Source: Firmicutes bacterium TM09-10 (GTDB lineage Bacteria > Bacillota > Clostridia > Lachnospirales > Lachnospiraceae). Taken from it: 64,000 bases of DNA. The notes under the pieces were generated by a model. It saw only the letters and a list, made by a program, of their open reading frames with translations. It made no database searches and was not told the DNA's origin. The position numbers and the translations under genes were made by a program. The DNA lies in assembly GCA_003481005.1 (NCBI GenBank), contig QUKC01000002.1:1-64000 (forward strand). The letters are read 5' to 3'. Shown here piece by piece: positions 17,724-27,093 of this stretch; position 1 is the stretch's first letter; each line of letters starts with the position of its first letter.

Positions 17724-19112
17724 TTAGAAATCCAGCTTTTCTGCAAAGTATGCGTCCAGATCAGCGATCGCAACCCGCTCCTGCTCCATAGAATCACGGA
17801 AACGAACGGTTACGCAGCCGTCTGTCTCGGATTCGAAATCGTAGGTAACGCAGAACGGCGTACCGATTTCATCCTGACGGCGATATCTCTTACCGATATT
17901 GCCTCTGTCGTCAAATTCGCAGTTGTACTTCTTGCACAGCTGGGTATAGATCTTCTCTGCACCCTCGTTGAGCTTCTTGGACAGCGGCAGGATGCCGATT
18001 TTAACCGGTGCCAGAGCAGGATGGAAATGAAGGACAGTACGGACATCTCCGCCCTCCAACTCTTCCTCGTCATAAGCAGCGCATAAAAATGCCAGAACGA
18101 CACGGTCTGCACCCAGAGACGGCTCAACAACATAAGGGATATATTTTTCATTTTTGGAATCATCAAAGTAAGACAGATCCTGACCGGAAACCTCTGCATG
18201 GCGGGAAAGGTCGTAATCGGTACGGTCAGCGATGCCCCACAGCTCGCCCCAGCCAAAGGGGAATAAAAATTCGATATCCGTTGTAGCCTTGGAGTAGAAG
18301 GAAAGCTCTTCTTTTTCATGGTCTCTGACACGCATTTCTTCCGGCTTGATGCCCAGAGTCTGCAGCCAGTCGATACAGAACTGTTTCCAGTATGCGAACC
18401 ATTCGAGGTCGGTGTCAGGCTCACAGAAGAATTCCAGCTCCATCTGCTCAAACTCTCTGGTACGGAACGTGAAGTTGCCGGGTGTGATTTCATTGCGGAA
18501 GGACTTACCGATCTGACCAATACCGAACGGGATTTTCTTTCTGGAAGTACGCTGTACGTTCTTGAAGTTTACGAAAATACCCTGCGCGGTTTCGGGACGC
18601 AGATATACCGTATTCTTTGCATCCTCCGTAACACCCTGGAAGGTCTTGAACATCAGGTTAAACTGACGGATTTCAGTAAAGTTGTGTTTGCCGCAGGTCG
18701 GGCAGGGAACCTGATTATCTTCGATGAATTGCATCATCTGTTCCTGGCTCCAGCCGTCTACAGAGCCTCCCAGATCAATATTGTGCTCCTGCGCATAATC
18801 TTCGATGATCTTATCTGCACGGAAACGCTCGTGGCATTCCTTACAGTCCATCAGCGGATCAGAAAAGCCGCCCAGATGTCCGGATGCAACCCAGGTCTGG
18901 GGATTCATCAGAATCGCGCAGTCCACACCGACGTTGTAAGGGTTCTCCTGGATAAATTTTTTCCACCATGCGCGCTTTACGTTGTTTTTCAGCTCTACGC
19001 CGAGGTTACCGTAATCCCATGTATTTGCAAGTCCGCCGTAAATTTCGGAACCGGGATATACAAACCCTCTCGCTTTTGCCAGCGATACAATTTTGTCCAT
19101 TGTCTTTTCCAT
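17724..19112 (-). CDS. glyS: Glycyl-tRNA synthetase, single-chain dimeric type
   Basis: This 462-residue cytosolic class II synthetase charges tRNA-Gly. It starts with [15 protein letters not shown] and [14 protein letters not shown]. It includes a zinc-type insertion (CKEC near residue 91, CPTCGKH near 157). The class II core follows with [11 protein letters not shown] (motif 2 region precursor), [17 protein letters not shown] and [13 protein letters not shown] (motif 3). The C-terminal anticodon-binding domain ends near KLDF. The length fits the alpha-2 bacterial/eukaryal type rather than the split GlyQ/GlyS form. AAAGGAG precedes the ATG. The next gene upstream is a lipoprotein 27 bases away. 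Confidence 0.97.
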   Translation of the reverse strand: MEKTMDKIVSLAKARGFVYPGSEIYGGLANTWDYGNLGVELKNNVKRAWWKKFIQENPYNVGVDCAILMNPQTWVASGHLGGFSDPLMDCKECHERFRADKIIEDYAQEHNIDLGGSVDGWSQEQMMQFIEDNQVPCPTCGKHNFTEIRQFNLMFKTFQGVTEDAKNTVYLRPETAQGIFVNFKNVQRTSRKKIPFGIGQIGKSFRNEITPGNFTFRTREFEQMELEFFCEPDTDLEWFAYWKQFCIDWLQTLGIKPEEMRVRDHEKEELSFYSKATTDIEFLFPFGWGELWGIADRTDYDLSRHAEVSGQDLSYFDDSKNEKYIPYVVEPSLGADRVVLAFLCAAYDEEELEGGDVRTVLHFHPALAPVKIGILPLSKKLNEGAEKIYTQLCKKYNCEFDDRGNIGKRYRRQDEIGTPFCVTYDFESETDGCVTVRFRDSMEQERVAIADLDAYFAEKLDF

Positions 19113-19139
19113 CGTTTTTCTCCTTTGACTGCACAGATT

Positions 19140-19739
19140 TTAATCAAACAGAATATAGGTCAGCATATCTGCGTCGGTTACGGATACTGTTTTGGCATTC
19201 GCTGTCGCCTCGACATCCTCCGAACCGTACCGGACCTTATCCCATACTCTGACATTAACCGCTTCCCGCACAACTGCAATGTGCTTTTCTCCCATTTTGA
19301 GGAGGTCTTCCTTGCCGATCTGCTCTCCGTCTCCCTTCAGGGAAGAAAGCGTAACATTCAGATCATAGCCTGCATTAAACGCATCTTTTACGGTTCCGAC
19401 AAACAATGCCAGTTTGTTGAAAGCAGAATAAGCAGAAGCGTCCGCATACTGCATCACAACCGTTACCGTATGATCGTCATTTTCTTTTGCCGCTTTCAGC
19501 ACAACCGCTTCTTTTCCAGCCGAAGCATTATAAGTATCGCATGCCTGCTGAATCGTACTTTCCAGCTCATCCAGATTATAATAGCTTTCGGAAAAATCTT
19601 CTATAATCGTGTGAACCACCTGACCATTTTTTTTGACTTCAATCGTGGTCTCGGTTACTTCCGGCTCCCTGCCGCATCCCGTCAGCATCGCTGCCAGACA
19701 CAGGATACACAGTGCGCGCATGATCCATTTTCGCGTCAT
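19140..19739 (-). CDS. Lipoprotein of unknown function
   Basis: This 199-residue protein has a type II signal peptide: MTRKWIMRALCILCLAAMLT followed by the lipobox LTGC (Cys22). It should be exported and anchored to the outer face of the membrane. The mature part starts with TETTIEVKKNGQVVHTIIED and has alternating strands and helices, without enzyme motifs. Similar small lipoproteins occur next to glyS and recO in Lachnospiraceae, as far as I recall. It lies between recO and glyS on one strand and may share their transcript. Confidence 0.75.
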   Translation of the reverse strand: MTRKWIMRALCILCLAAMLTGCGREPEVTETTIEVKKNGQVVHTIIEDFSESYYNLDELESTIQQACDTYNASAGKEAVVLKAAKENDDHTVTVVMQYADASAYSAFNKLALFVGTVKDAFNAGYDLNVTLSSLKGDGEQIGKEDLLKMGEKHIAVVREAVNVRVWDKVRYGSEDVEATANAKTVSVTDADMLTYILFD

Positions 19740-19848
19740 TTATCTGCTCCCTCTCATCTGCATCCGCTCTTTATCTGCCGATGCTATGATCTTAACTATT
19801 ATAGCCGACCGCCCTTTCTTTTTCAACCCATAACTTTACAAAGTCATT

Positions 19849-20493
19849 TTATAACGTTTCCAGGATCTCCAGGGTATGAAATTCACCCGGAAGAAAATCC
19901 CTCCGGTATTTTTCTGCAATCTGCACAAGCTCTGCAAGCACTTCTTCTTTTAAGGTAAATGTGTAAAGCTTTTCCACGGGCGTCCCTGAGATAAATTCGA
20001 CTGCATACAGCGCCGTTTCCGAAAAATTGCCCTGCGGCAGCCCCGGGAATTCCCCGTTTGCCACAATCAGCCGGATTTCGTAAATGCATCGCACAAGCCT
20101 GCGCGGGATGCTTTTTACCGTCAGCGCCCGCAGGGACTGATATAAAAGCTTTAACACCTCGCGCTCGTCGTTATTTTCCCGCGTGCAATAATCCGCCAGC
20201 TCCAGGAAATACATTCCGTAATAGGCGCCCTCAAAATCCTGCCGCAGCTCTTCAAAATAGCAGTCCGCTGAAATATCACAGACACTGTAGGAATTTCGCC
20301 CTGCATACAGCTCGAACGTCCCGAAGGTAAACGGACTGGTAGGAGCCAGAAAAGCACTCGTCGGCTTTCTGGCTCCCCTTGCAAAAGCGGATATTTTTCC
20401 TTTTTCCCGAGTCAGGATCACGACTCTCCTGTCATACTCCCCGATCGGTTCTGCCTTCAGAACGATCCCGAGCACTTTGATCCGATCCTGCAT
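19849..20493 (-). CDS. recO: DNA repair protein RecO
   Basis: RecO loads RecA onto single-stranded DNA with RecF and RecR. The N-terminal OB fold opens with KVLGIVLKAEPIGEYDRRVVILTREKG, then KISAFARGARKPTSAFLAP, a diagnostic segment. A helical C-terminal domain follows. With the start at MQDRIKV (20493) the protein has 214 residues, somewhat shorter than usual. The zinc-binding cysteines found in many RecO proteins are absent from the C-terminal part. The start overlaps the YqzL-like gene by about 60 bases; the alternative ATG four codons upstream (MGNN) is possible. Confidence 0.9.
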   Translation of the reverse strand: MQDRIKVLGIVLKAEPIGEYDRRVVILTREKGKISAFARGARKPTSAFLAPTSPFTFGTFELYAGRNSYSVCDISADCYFEELRQDFEGAYYGMYFLELADYCTRENNDEREVLKLLYQSLRALTVKSIPRRLVRCIYEIRLIVANGEFPGLPQGNFSETALYAVEFISGTPVEKLYTFTLKEEVLAELVQIAEKYRRDFLPGEFHTLEILETL

Positions 20494-20671
20494 GTTGTTC
20501 CCCATCCTGTCCCTGCGCCTTTGCACGGAAGGACGAAGTAAACGAGCTGCTCTCGTGTAACTTCGCCCGGTTCCGGAGCGCATTTCTTTCCTGTATCTGA
20601 TTCCGGTACTGCAGATAATCCTCCACACGCCCGGTTTTTAAAAACTGATCCCAGTAGCTTCTTTCATTCAT
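20432..20671 (-). CDS. YqzL-like small protein
   Basis: The core SYWDQFLKTGRVEDYLQYRN resembles the short YqzL family (W..F..TG....YL), which sits between era and recO in Bacillus as well. The ATG at 20671 has GGGAGG about 9 bases upstream. The tail beyond residue 40 is low in conserved character and overlaps recO in another frame, so the true stop may reflect drift. Function unknown. Confidence 0.65.
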   Translation of the reverse strand: MNERSYWDQFLKTGRVEDYLQYRNQIQERNALRNRAKLHESSSFTSSFRAKAQGQDGEQHAGSDQSARDRSEGRTDRGV

Positions 20672-20775
20672 CCTTACCGCCTCCCATGTATCCAATCTGC
20701 CGTCTCCGACAGCTTTTACGTCCCTCATAGGATAAGCGGTTTGAACTTTTTTATTCCCTCAGAAAAAAGAGCGTT

Positions 20776-21693
20776 CTATCTGTCCGGCCTGGTATCCGCA
20801 GGGTTGTAACCGAAGTTTTTTAAGAGGAAATCGCTGTCTCTCCAGTCCTTCTTAACCTTGACCCAGAGCTGCAGATTGACCTGGCATTCCAGCATATCCT
20901 CGATATCCCGGCGCGCCTGAGAACCGATCTTTTTGAGCATGCTGCCCTGCTTGCCGATAATAATTCCCTTGTGGGAATCCCGCTCGCAGATGATCGTCGC
21001 ATCGATATTGACGATATGCTCCTTAAATTCCATCCGTTCGACCGCCACTGCGATGCCGTGGGGAATTTCCTCTTCCAGACAGCGCAGCGCCTTTTCCCGG
21101 ATCATCTCTGCAACGATCTGACGCTGCGGCTGGTCTGTGATCGTATCTTCATCGTAGAAGGGTTCTCCATAGGGAAGATATTTGAAAATGCAGTCCAACA
21201 GCGTATCGGTATTGTTGCTGCGAAGTGCCGATACCGGGACGATTTCTGCAAAATCCATCTCTTTCCGGTAGGTTTCCATCGCATCCAAAACGGCTGTTTT
21301 AGGAACGGTGTCGATCTTGTTGATCACGAGGATGACCGGCAGCCTGCTGCGTTTTAACTGCTCCAGGATATGCCGTTCCCCGGCACCGATATAGGTCGTC
21401 GGCTCTACCAGCCAGAGAATGACATCCACGTCAGAAAATGTGCTTTCCGCTACCTTTACCATGTAGTTGCCGAGCTTGTTTTTCGCCTTATGGATGCCCG
21501 GCGTATCCAGAAACACAATCTGTCCCTTCGGTCCCGTATAGACGGTCTGAATCCGGTTTCTTGTCGTCTGGGGTTTATTGGATGTGATCGCGATTTTCTG
21601 TCCGATCAGATGATTCATCAGTGTGGACTTGCCCACGTTCGGGCGTCCTACCAGCGTTGCAAAGCCCGCTTTTTTCTGTTTGTTCTGCGCCAT
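20776..21693 (-). CDS. era: GTPase Era
   Basis: Era is an essential GTPase that binds 16S rRNA and assists small-subunit maturation. The 305-residue protein has G1 GRPNVGKST, a switch segment QTTRNRIQTVYT, G3 DTPGIHK and G4 NKID. The C-terminal KH domain includes GIIIGKQGSMLKKIG for RNA binding. The ATG at 21693 (MAQNKQKKAG) has GAAAGGAA upstream. Its first 119 bases overlap the end of the DUF4349 gene in another frame. Confidence 0.97.
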   Translation of the reverse strand: MAQNKQKKAGFATLVGRPNVGKSTLMNHLIGQKIAITSNKPQTTRNRIQTVYTGPKGQIVFLDTPGIHKAKNKLGNYMVKVAESTFSDVDVILWLVEPTTYIGAGERHILEQLKRSRLPVILVINKIDTVPKTAVLDAMETYRKEMDFAEIVPVSALRSNNTDTLLDCIFKYLPYGEPFYDEDTITDQPQRQIVAEMIREKALRCLEEEIPHGIAVAVERMEFKEHIVNIDATIICERDSHKGIIIGKQGSMLKKIGSQARRDIEDMLECQVNLQLWVKVKKDWRDSDFLLKNFGYNPADTRPDR

Positions 21694-22702
21694 GTATCTG
21701 TTCCTTTCCCGGTTTTTGTCTGTATCTGTCCCCGGTTCTGATTTCTGTTTTTGCCGATGTCTTTTTTCCCGCCTGATGCTTTTCACTCATCTTGATAATT
21801 ATCCGTACAATCAGAATTGCAATTCCGAGTACGATTGCAATCGCAATCAGGATCGGCAGGAGAATAATAAATTCAATTGCGAAATTTTTGAAAAAGCTTC
21901 CAACCCTGTAAATATTTGCAGAAAAGCCCTCTGCAATCCGCGCACCCGCGCTCTTTGCCGCTCCTGGCGTGTAGCGCTCCACCTCGTCGATATAGAGGTT
22001 GACCGTGCTGTAATCCACCTGATTGTCATAGGTGCGAAGCTGGGATTCCATGCTTTCGATCTGATAGCGTACATCGGTCAGCTGCTCGTTGATCGCAATG
22101 ATATCCTCGATAGATTCTGCCTGCTCCATCATGGAAAGGAGGCTTTCCTGTTCTGCCAGAAGTGCCTTTTTGTGGCTCTGCAGATCCACATACTGCAGCG
22201 TTACATCCTCTGTGGATTCAGATTTTCTCGTCACATTGGACTGCTTGGAAATTCCCGCCAGATAGCCGTCGAGCTTCTCCGAAGGAATTCTTGCCGTCAG
22301 ACGTGCGCTTCTGGCAGCAGACGTTGAACTGGCATAACTGCTATTGGAAATGCTGCTGCTTTCTATGTAGCCTCCAAGCTCCTCCGCCTGAGACTGTGCA
22401 GACGCAAGGAGCGCGTCAAAGCTTTCCGTCTCTACGTCCATATCCACATTTCGGATCAGCTTGCGCCCGGTCGTCTCTCCCTTTTCTACGGTTTCCGCCT
22501 GGGACGAGCCGTTTTCTTCCGATACTTCATCGGCATACTCATAGTCGCCGCTGTCATAATATACACCGCCCGCAGCACTGTAGTTTGAAGCAGCCGTATC
22601 ATAGGCGGATTCCATCGCCATTTTGCTCGCCGAGCCGCAGCCCGACAGCATGGATAAGACTAAAACACCCGTCAGTACCTTCGCCATTTTCTTTTTCAAC
22701 AC
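21575..22702 (-). CDS. DUF4349 domain lipoprotein
   Basis: This 375-residue predicted surface lipoprotein has a lipobox (LSMLSGCG, Cys22). A DUF4349 domain follows (GRKLIRNVDMDVETESFDAL, then LTARIPSEKLDGYLAGI) with a coiled-coil stretch (LLAEQESLLSMMEQAESIED). A C-terminal TM helix lies at about residues 277-305. The last roughly 39 residues come from DNA that also encodes the start of Era, and look non-native (EQTEKSGLCNAGRTPERG). The likely start is GTG at 22702 with GGGAGGG upstream. Role unknown; DUF4349 proteins are envelope-associated. Confidence 0.85.
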   Translation of the reverse strand: MLKKKMAKVLTGVLVLSMLSGCGSASKMAMESAYDTAASNYSAAGGVYYDSGDYEYADEVSEENGSSQAETVEKGETTGRKLIRNVDMDVETESFDALLASAQSQAEELGGYIESSSISNSSYASSTSAARSARLTARIPSEKLDGYLAGISKQSNVTRKSESTEDVTLQYVDLQSHKKALLAEQESLLSMMEQAESIEDIIAINEQLTDVRYQIESMESQLRTYDNQVDYSTVNLYIDEVERYTPGAAKSAGARIAEGFSANIYRVGSFFKNFAIEFIILLPILIAIAIVLGIAILIVRIIIKMSEKHQAGKKTSAKTEIRTGDRYRQKPGKEQIHGAEQTEKSGLCNAGRTPERGQVHTDESSDRTENRDHIQ

Positions 22703-22783
22703 GAAAATCCCTCCCTTCTAAGCTTCCCATTGTGTATATGCTCCATCGGCTGCACCGAACTTTTGTTCGGGCAGCCGCGTGCT

Positions 22784-25705
22784 TCAAAGCAGCTGTTCCA
22801 GTGTCCCGAAGCGTTCTTTTTCCTCTTCGATCTTCTTCGTATTTCCGACAACGCACAGGCAGTCGTCTTCCAGAAATGCCTTCATGTGACCGGCAAGGGC
22901 CCGGATATCCTCCGCCGTCGCATCCAGAACCTGATCCCGCTCCTTCTGCAGCTGCTCTGCGGTCTGTCCGGTCAGATAAATGCTCAGCGCGCGCAGCGCC
23001 TTTGCAGCCGGGTTCATCGGCGCATCCATTTCACTGACCGTGCCGATGACCGCTTGAGTCATCGAGCGTTCATCCCCTGCGAAATGCGCTACATACTCCA
23101 CGATGCCCTCATAGGCTTCGATGGTCTTGCCAAGATTCGGATCGCGGTAAGAAGCGATATAGGCATCTCCGCTCTTTCCGAAGCTGCACATGCAGCCGTA
23201 AGCGCCGCCCTTGACGCGGACTGTGTTCCAGAGATAATCCGTATTTAAAATACCGCGCAGCATCCGCAGCACTCCGGTATATTCCAACCCGTTCTTTTTA
23301 TAATTTCCAGCGCGGCACACATACTGTACCTGAGAAGCTGATAAAAATCCCTCATTTTTCTTCGAAACCGCGGCATGCACCGGCTCTCTGTCCACCGGGC
23401 AGGTAAACAAATCTTTTTTCAGCGCTTTGGCTTCTGCTTCAAACAGCTTTTCCTGGTCTTCCTCTTCTGCGGTAAAATCAAACATCAGGTTTTCCGGACG
23501 GAACATGCACTCGCTCAGCCGTTTCAAAATCTCCGGAAGCTTCTCTTTTTCTTCGTCCCAGTTTGTACATAGCCCATCCACCAGCCGATAAAAGTCCATG
23601 CCGCTTAAAATTTCCTGAATTGCTGCCGTCTCGGACGTATAGGACATTGCCCTGCCCGCCGCAATCGTATGTCCTGCGGAAATCATGGAGGACTGCAGTC
23701 TCGATTTCAACTCTGTCAGAATCTCGTACAGGCGCTTCGTATCCGTATAATTGGAACGTACCAGCATCTCTGCTGTCAGCTCCATCGCGTCCTTTAAATG
23801 CGCATGGAATGCTTTTCCTTTGATTTCAAACGTAATTTTGCGTTCGGACGGGTTTGTGATATTCGGATAAATGTTCGTAACCGGCACAATTCCTCCGGTC
23901 AAAAGGTCAGTCTGTGTAAACAGCTCCTGATAGGAATAATTCTGCGTATCCACCAGGCCGATCGCCGCCTTCAAAATGCCGACATAGGCAAACAGCTCTG
24001 CCGGAACCTCGCTGATATCGAACAGCAGGCGAAAATAACTGACGCCGTTGGTTTCGATTTTATGGTAAATCAGTTTTGTGTCTTCGATTTTACGTTCTTC
24101 CAGAATGATCGGCTCGATCTTCCGACGAATATCGCTTCTTTCCAGCAGTGGAATCTTCGCCAGATCCTCCGGGCGGTCGGGTTCTTCCTGAAACGCTTTC
24201 AGCGCAGCTGTCTTTTCCACAATTTTTTCGATTTCTTCTGCAGTCAGCGTCTCCTTGTAAGCCTGCAGACGATCTGCCAGCTCCTGATCCTTTTTATCGG
24301 TCAGCCCTCTTTCGGGTACGAGCAGCAGCACGCTTCTGTGCGGATTGTGCAGCAGATGCTTTTCAATCAGCTGTTCAAAATATCCGGTCTCCACCTTTTC
24401 TCTCAGGCTTCTGTAGGTATCGCCCGCTTCGATATGGATAAACGGCCTGGTTTCGTCGTAAAGCCAGCTGTCCATTACCTGCAGTCCGTACATCAGTCCT
24501 GCAGGGAAAATGCCATAATCCGCTTCCCGATACTTAAATTCGTAATAATTCAGACCGGCCTGCAAACGCTTTTGATCCAGTCCCTCTGCAACAAGCTTTT
24601 CCAGTGTCTCGTCAATAATCTTTAAAAATTCTTCTTTCCGGGAAGCATCCGCATTCTTAGCGACGATGGAGAAATACGGCTGTCTCGTCCCGTTGTCATA
24701 ATCACTGTAGATGTCTTCACCGATGCCTGCATCCAAAAGTGCCTGCTTTAAAGGCGCGCCCTGGGAGGAACAAAGCGCATAGTCCAGAATCTGAAAGGCA
24801 ATGTATTCTTCCCGGTTTAAAACATCCCCGGCAGTCATACTGCAGGTCAGGTAGGTATTGTGCTCCAGCGGCTCGCTCTCGGTGATCGAGTAGGGCTTTA
24901 CAGCTTCCCTGGGTGCAGCAAAAGGTTCCTGCAGACTGATGTTTGCCTCCACGTCGATTTTTTCAAAATGGGACAGATAATGCTCATCCATCCAGTTGAG
25001 ACGCTCGACCATATCCATGTTGCCATACAGATAGATATAGCTGTTGGCCGGATGATAATATTTCCGATGGAAATCCAGGAACTGTTCATAGGTCAGGTTC
25101 GGAATCACATCCGGGTCGCCGCCGGATTCGTTCGCATAAACCGTATCAGGGAACAGATTCCGCACGATCTCCCGATCCAGAACGTCGTCCGGGGAAGAGA
25201 ACGCACCCTTCATCTCATTATATACGACGCCGTTTAATTTCAGTTCATCGGAGGCGTTTTCCATCTCATAATGCCAGCCCTCCTGATAAAAGATGTTGGG
25301 CTGCTTATAAATATCCGGATAAAATACTGCATCCATATAAACATGCATCAGGTTTGCAAAATCCTTGTCGTTGCAGCTTGCAACCGGATACATCGTCTTG
25401 TCCGGATAGGTCATGGCATTTAAAAACGTATTCATAGATCCCTTTACAAGCTCAATAAAAGGGTCTTTGACCGGAAATTCCTTCGAGCCTTCCAGAACGG
25501 AATGCTCCAGAATATGCGCAACACCTGTGCTGTCCGCCGGAGGCGTCTTAAATCCGATGTAAAATACTTTGTTTTCATCCTCATTGGATAGCAGTGCGAT
25601 CCGCGCACCGCTCTTTTTGTGGCGCAGCAGATATCCTTCCGATCTTAAATCATGGATCTTCTGTCGGCTGATGATCTCATAAGCTGCCAGATCTTCTATT
25701 CTCAT
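22784..25705 (-). CDS. M16C family zinc metallopeptidase (presequence protease-like)
   Basis: This 973-residue protein has the inverted zinc motif HILEH near residue 64. It matches the presequence protease/falcilysin type of M16, in which two halves form a closed chamber that digests short peptides. Landmarks are HSVLEGSKEFPVKDPF, SMNTFLNAMTYPDKTMYPV and a later GGAYGCMCSF segment. No signal peptide is visible, so it should act in the cytosol on peptides. The length is typical for this subfamily. It lies between the DUF4349 gene and a structured spacer at 25709-25812. Confidence 0.93.
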   Translation of the reverse strand: MRIEDLAAYEIISRQKIHDLRSEGYLLRHKKSGARIALLSNEDENKVFYIGFKTPPADSTGVAHILEHSVLEGSKEFPVKDPFIELVKGSMNTFLNAMTYPDKTMYPVASCNDKDFANLMHVYMDAVFYPDIYKQPNIFYQEGWHYEMENASDELKLNGVVYNEMKGAFSSPDDVLDREIVRNLFPDTVYANESGGDPDVIPNLTYEQFLDFHRKYYHPANSYIYLYGNMDMVERLNWMDEHYLSHFEKIDVEANISLQEPFAAPREAVKPYSITESEPLEHNTYLTCSMTAGDVLNREEYIAFQILDYALCSSQGAPLKQALLDAGIGEDIYSDYDNGTRQPYFSIVAKNADASRKEEFLKIIDETLEKLVAEGLDQKRLQAGLNYYEFKYREADYGIFPAGLMYGLQVMDSWLYDETRPFIHIEAGDTYRSLREKVETGYFEQLIEKHLLHNPHRSVLLLVPERGLTDKKDQELADRLQAYKETLTAEEIEKIVEKTAALKAFQEEPDRPEDLAKIPLLERSDIRRKIEPIILEERKIEDTKLIYHKIETNGVSYFRLLFDISEVPAELFAYVGILKAAIGLVDTQNYSYQELFTQTDLLTGGIVPVTNIYPNITNPSERKITFEIKGKAFHAHLKDAMELTAEMLVRSNYTDTKRLYEILTELKSRLQSSMISAGHTIAAGRAMSYTSETAAIQEILSGMDFYRLVDGLCTNWDEEKEKLPEILKRLSECMFRPENLMFDFTAEEEDQEKLFEAEAKALKKDLFTCPVDREPVHAAVSKKNEGFLSASQVQYVCRAGNYKKNGLEYTGVLRMLRGILNTDYLWNTVRVKGGAYGCMCSFGKSGDAYIASYRDPNLGKTIEAYEGIVEYVAHFAGDERSMTQAVIGTVSEMDAPMNPAAKALRALSIYLTGQTAEQLQKERDQVLDATAEDIRALAGHMKAFLEDDCLCVVGNTKKIEEEKERFGTLEQLL

Positions 25706-25714
25706 TTTCTCCGC

Positions 25715-25809
25715 TCATTTCTGCGCACGTTTTTTGCGCATGTCGAGTTTGTGTCAAGTGCGCGCAGACACAAATCTCGCGATTGAAAAATTTTATTTTT
25801 CAATCTTCT
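25715..25809. repeat. Nested hairpin spacer upstream of the M16C gene
   Basis: Three hairpin candidates follow one another. TGCGCA-type arms lie near 25720-25741. TTTGTGTC pairs with GACACAAA at about 25749-25776. GATTGAAAAA pairs with TTTTTCAATC at about 25781-25806. Both edges carry TTCTCC-like purine/pyrimidine tracts. It may be a small structured repeat like the one at 57538-57691. Confidence 0.45.
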
Positions 25810-25834
25810 CCCTCTCCTGTATCAGATAGTTGTC

Positions 25835-26257
25835 TCACACGGAAAACATCATCAGCGCAAGCTTGGTCAGATGAAGCTCTTCCACGATAATCGTGTCCAT
25901 CTTCCTGTGAAGCTCTTCACTCTGTACGATTTCGGAAATTTTGTATTCCCGGCTTTCGTAATGCCCATGCTTATGCTTTTTCCCGTCCGCCTCTGTCCAT
26001 ACACTCATCTTAAACGATGCCTTCAGCTCCTGAAATGTCTCATAAGCAAAATCATCCTCTTTCATAAAAAAGATATGATTCTCCATGGTCGTCTCCGGCG
26101 AGGTCTCCTTCAACAGATAATGCCGGATGATCGCTTTCCATTTATAAGGAATCTCTTCCCTTTTTAACATTTCCTCATAGGAATAACGGGCACCGATATA
26201 AATATTTCCAAAATCCTGCAGGACATACTTAAAATCCTGATTCTGCGGCATGTCCAT
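25835..26257 (-). CDS. Conserved-type protein of unknown function, 140 aa
   Basis: This soluble 140-residue protein has FKYVLQDFGNIYIGARYSYEE, then KWKAIIRHYLLKETSP, and an acidic middle. It has no TM or signal segment and no motif I recognise. It starts 3 bases after the sigma-like gene stops, so the two are almost certainly co-translated. That link suggests a regulatory partner role, but this is inference. Confidence 0.7.
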   Translation of the reverse strand: MDMPQNQDFKYVLQDFGNIYIGARYSYEEMLKREEIPYKWKAIIRHYLLKETSPETTMENHIFFMKEDDFAYETFQELKASFKMSVWTEADGKKHKHGHYESREYKISEIVQSEELHRKMDTIIVEELHLTKLALMMFSV

Positions 26258-26260
26258 GCA

Positions 26261-27007
26261 TCAACCCTCCGATTCCAGAAATTCAATATGATCTGCGGTG
26301 ATCCTGGCTGCGTCCCGGATTTTTTCTTCCGGAATCCCGGTTTCTTCAGACAGCTCTTCCACCGTCACCTTGCGGCCGAGCTCCTTGGACAGTTCCTCCG
26401 CTTTTTCCAGAATATCATTGGCATTTTCTGCAAGCTTTTCGCCCGTCTTTTTTTCGGAAGCATTTTCAGAAATATAATTTTCCATCGCCTCCATGATCAT
26501 GCTGGCGATGGTGCCCTCAGCTTCTTTGGCATTCTGTGCACAGTCCAGCATCTCTGCCGCCATCGTCAGCGCCACATTGCCTTCTCCAATCAGGTCTTCC
26601 AGAAAAACGCCCTGTCCGGCGTAGAGCTTTGCAATCTCCGCCACCTGCGGCAGAAAGATTTCGATCAGCCGATGCTTTGCGTCCGCATCGCCTGCCATCG
26701 CAGATAAAAGAACCGCTTCTTTCACGCCATCCGTCACGTCCGCACCAGCCTGCACTGCCTTTAAATATTCTTCCAGATAGTCGATTTCTTCCCGTGTCAT
26801 ATAGTCAAAGGGATCTGCAGGCTGGCCGATGCCGATCTTTTTATTTTTGAGATATGCAAAAATCATCTCCAGCTGTGGCTCTCCCAGATTCAGATTTGCC
26901 TTGTCAAAGGCCTCTGTAACCTGTTCCTCCGAAAGCATATTTCCCTGCTCCTTTGCAAGCGCTGAAAGCTCTTCCAGCGTTTTTGCAAAAATCTGTTCTT
27001 CCCTCAT
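26261..27007 (-). CDS. Sigma-70-like protein lacking region 4
   Basis: This 248-residue protein resembles a primary sigma factor that lost parts. RLIEIFLPQVAEIAKLYAGQ and VFLEDLIGEGNVALTMAAEM match sigma regions 2.1-2.2 (core RNA polymerase binding). AEELSKELGRKVTVEELSEE and TGIPEEKIRDAARI match region 3. The promoter -10 reading part (2.3-2.4) is degenerate: the usual aromatic WWIRQAI-type stretch is replaced by IASMIMEAMENYI. Region 4 is absent. It may bind core polymerase without directing promoters. The ATG at 27007 has GAGGA 6 bases upstream. Confidence 0.8.
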   Translation of the reverse strand: MREEQIFAKTLEELSALAKEQGNMLSEEQVTEAFDKANLNLGEPQLEMIFAYLKNKKIGIGQPADPFDYMTREEIDYLEEYLKAVQAGADVTDGVKEAVLLSAMAGDADAKHRLIEIFLPQVAEIAKLYAGQGVFLEDLIGEGNVALTMAAEMLDCAQNAKEAEGTIASMIMEAMENYISENASEKKTGEKLAENANDILEKAEELSKELGRKVTVEELSEETGIPEEKIRDAARITADHIEFLESEG

Positions 27008-27093
27008 AATTTTCCTCACAAATTTTATAATTTCTCATGCCTGCCCGGACGGCGCCAACGGACACTGCCGTTTCGCTGCAAAGCCTGCACGCC

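Noticed and set aside
18318..19958. 546-residue plus-strand frame opposite glyS
   Set aside because: Antisense shadow of glyS and the lipoprotein gene; its translation lacks any domain.
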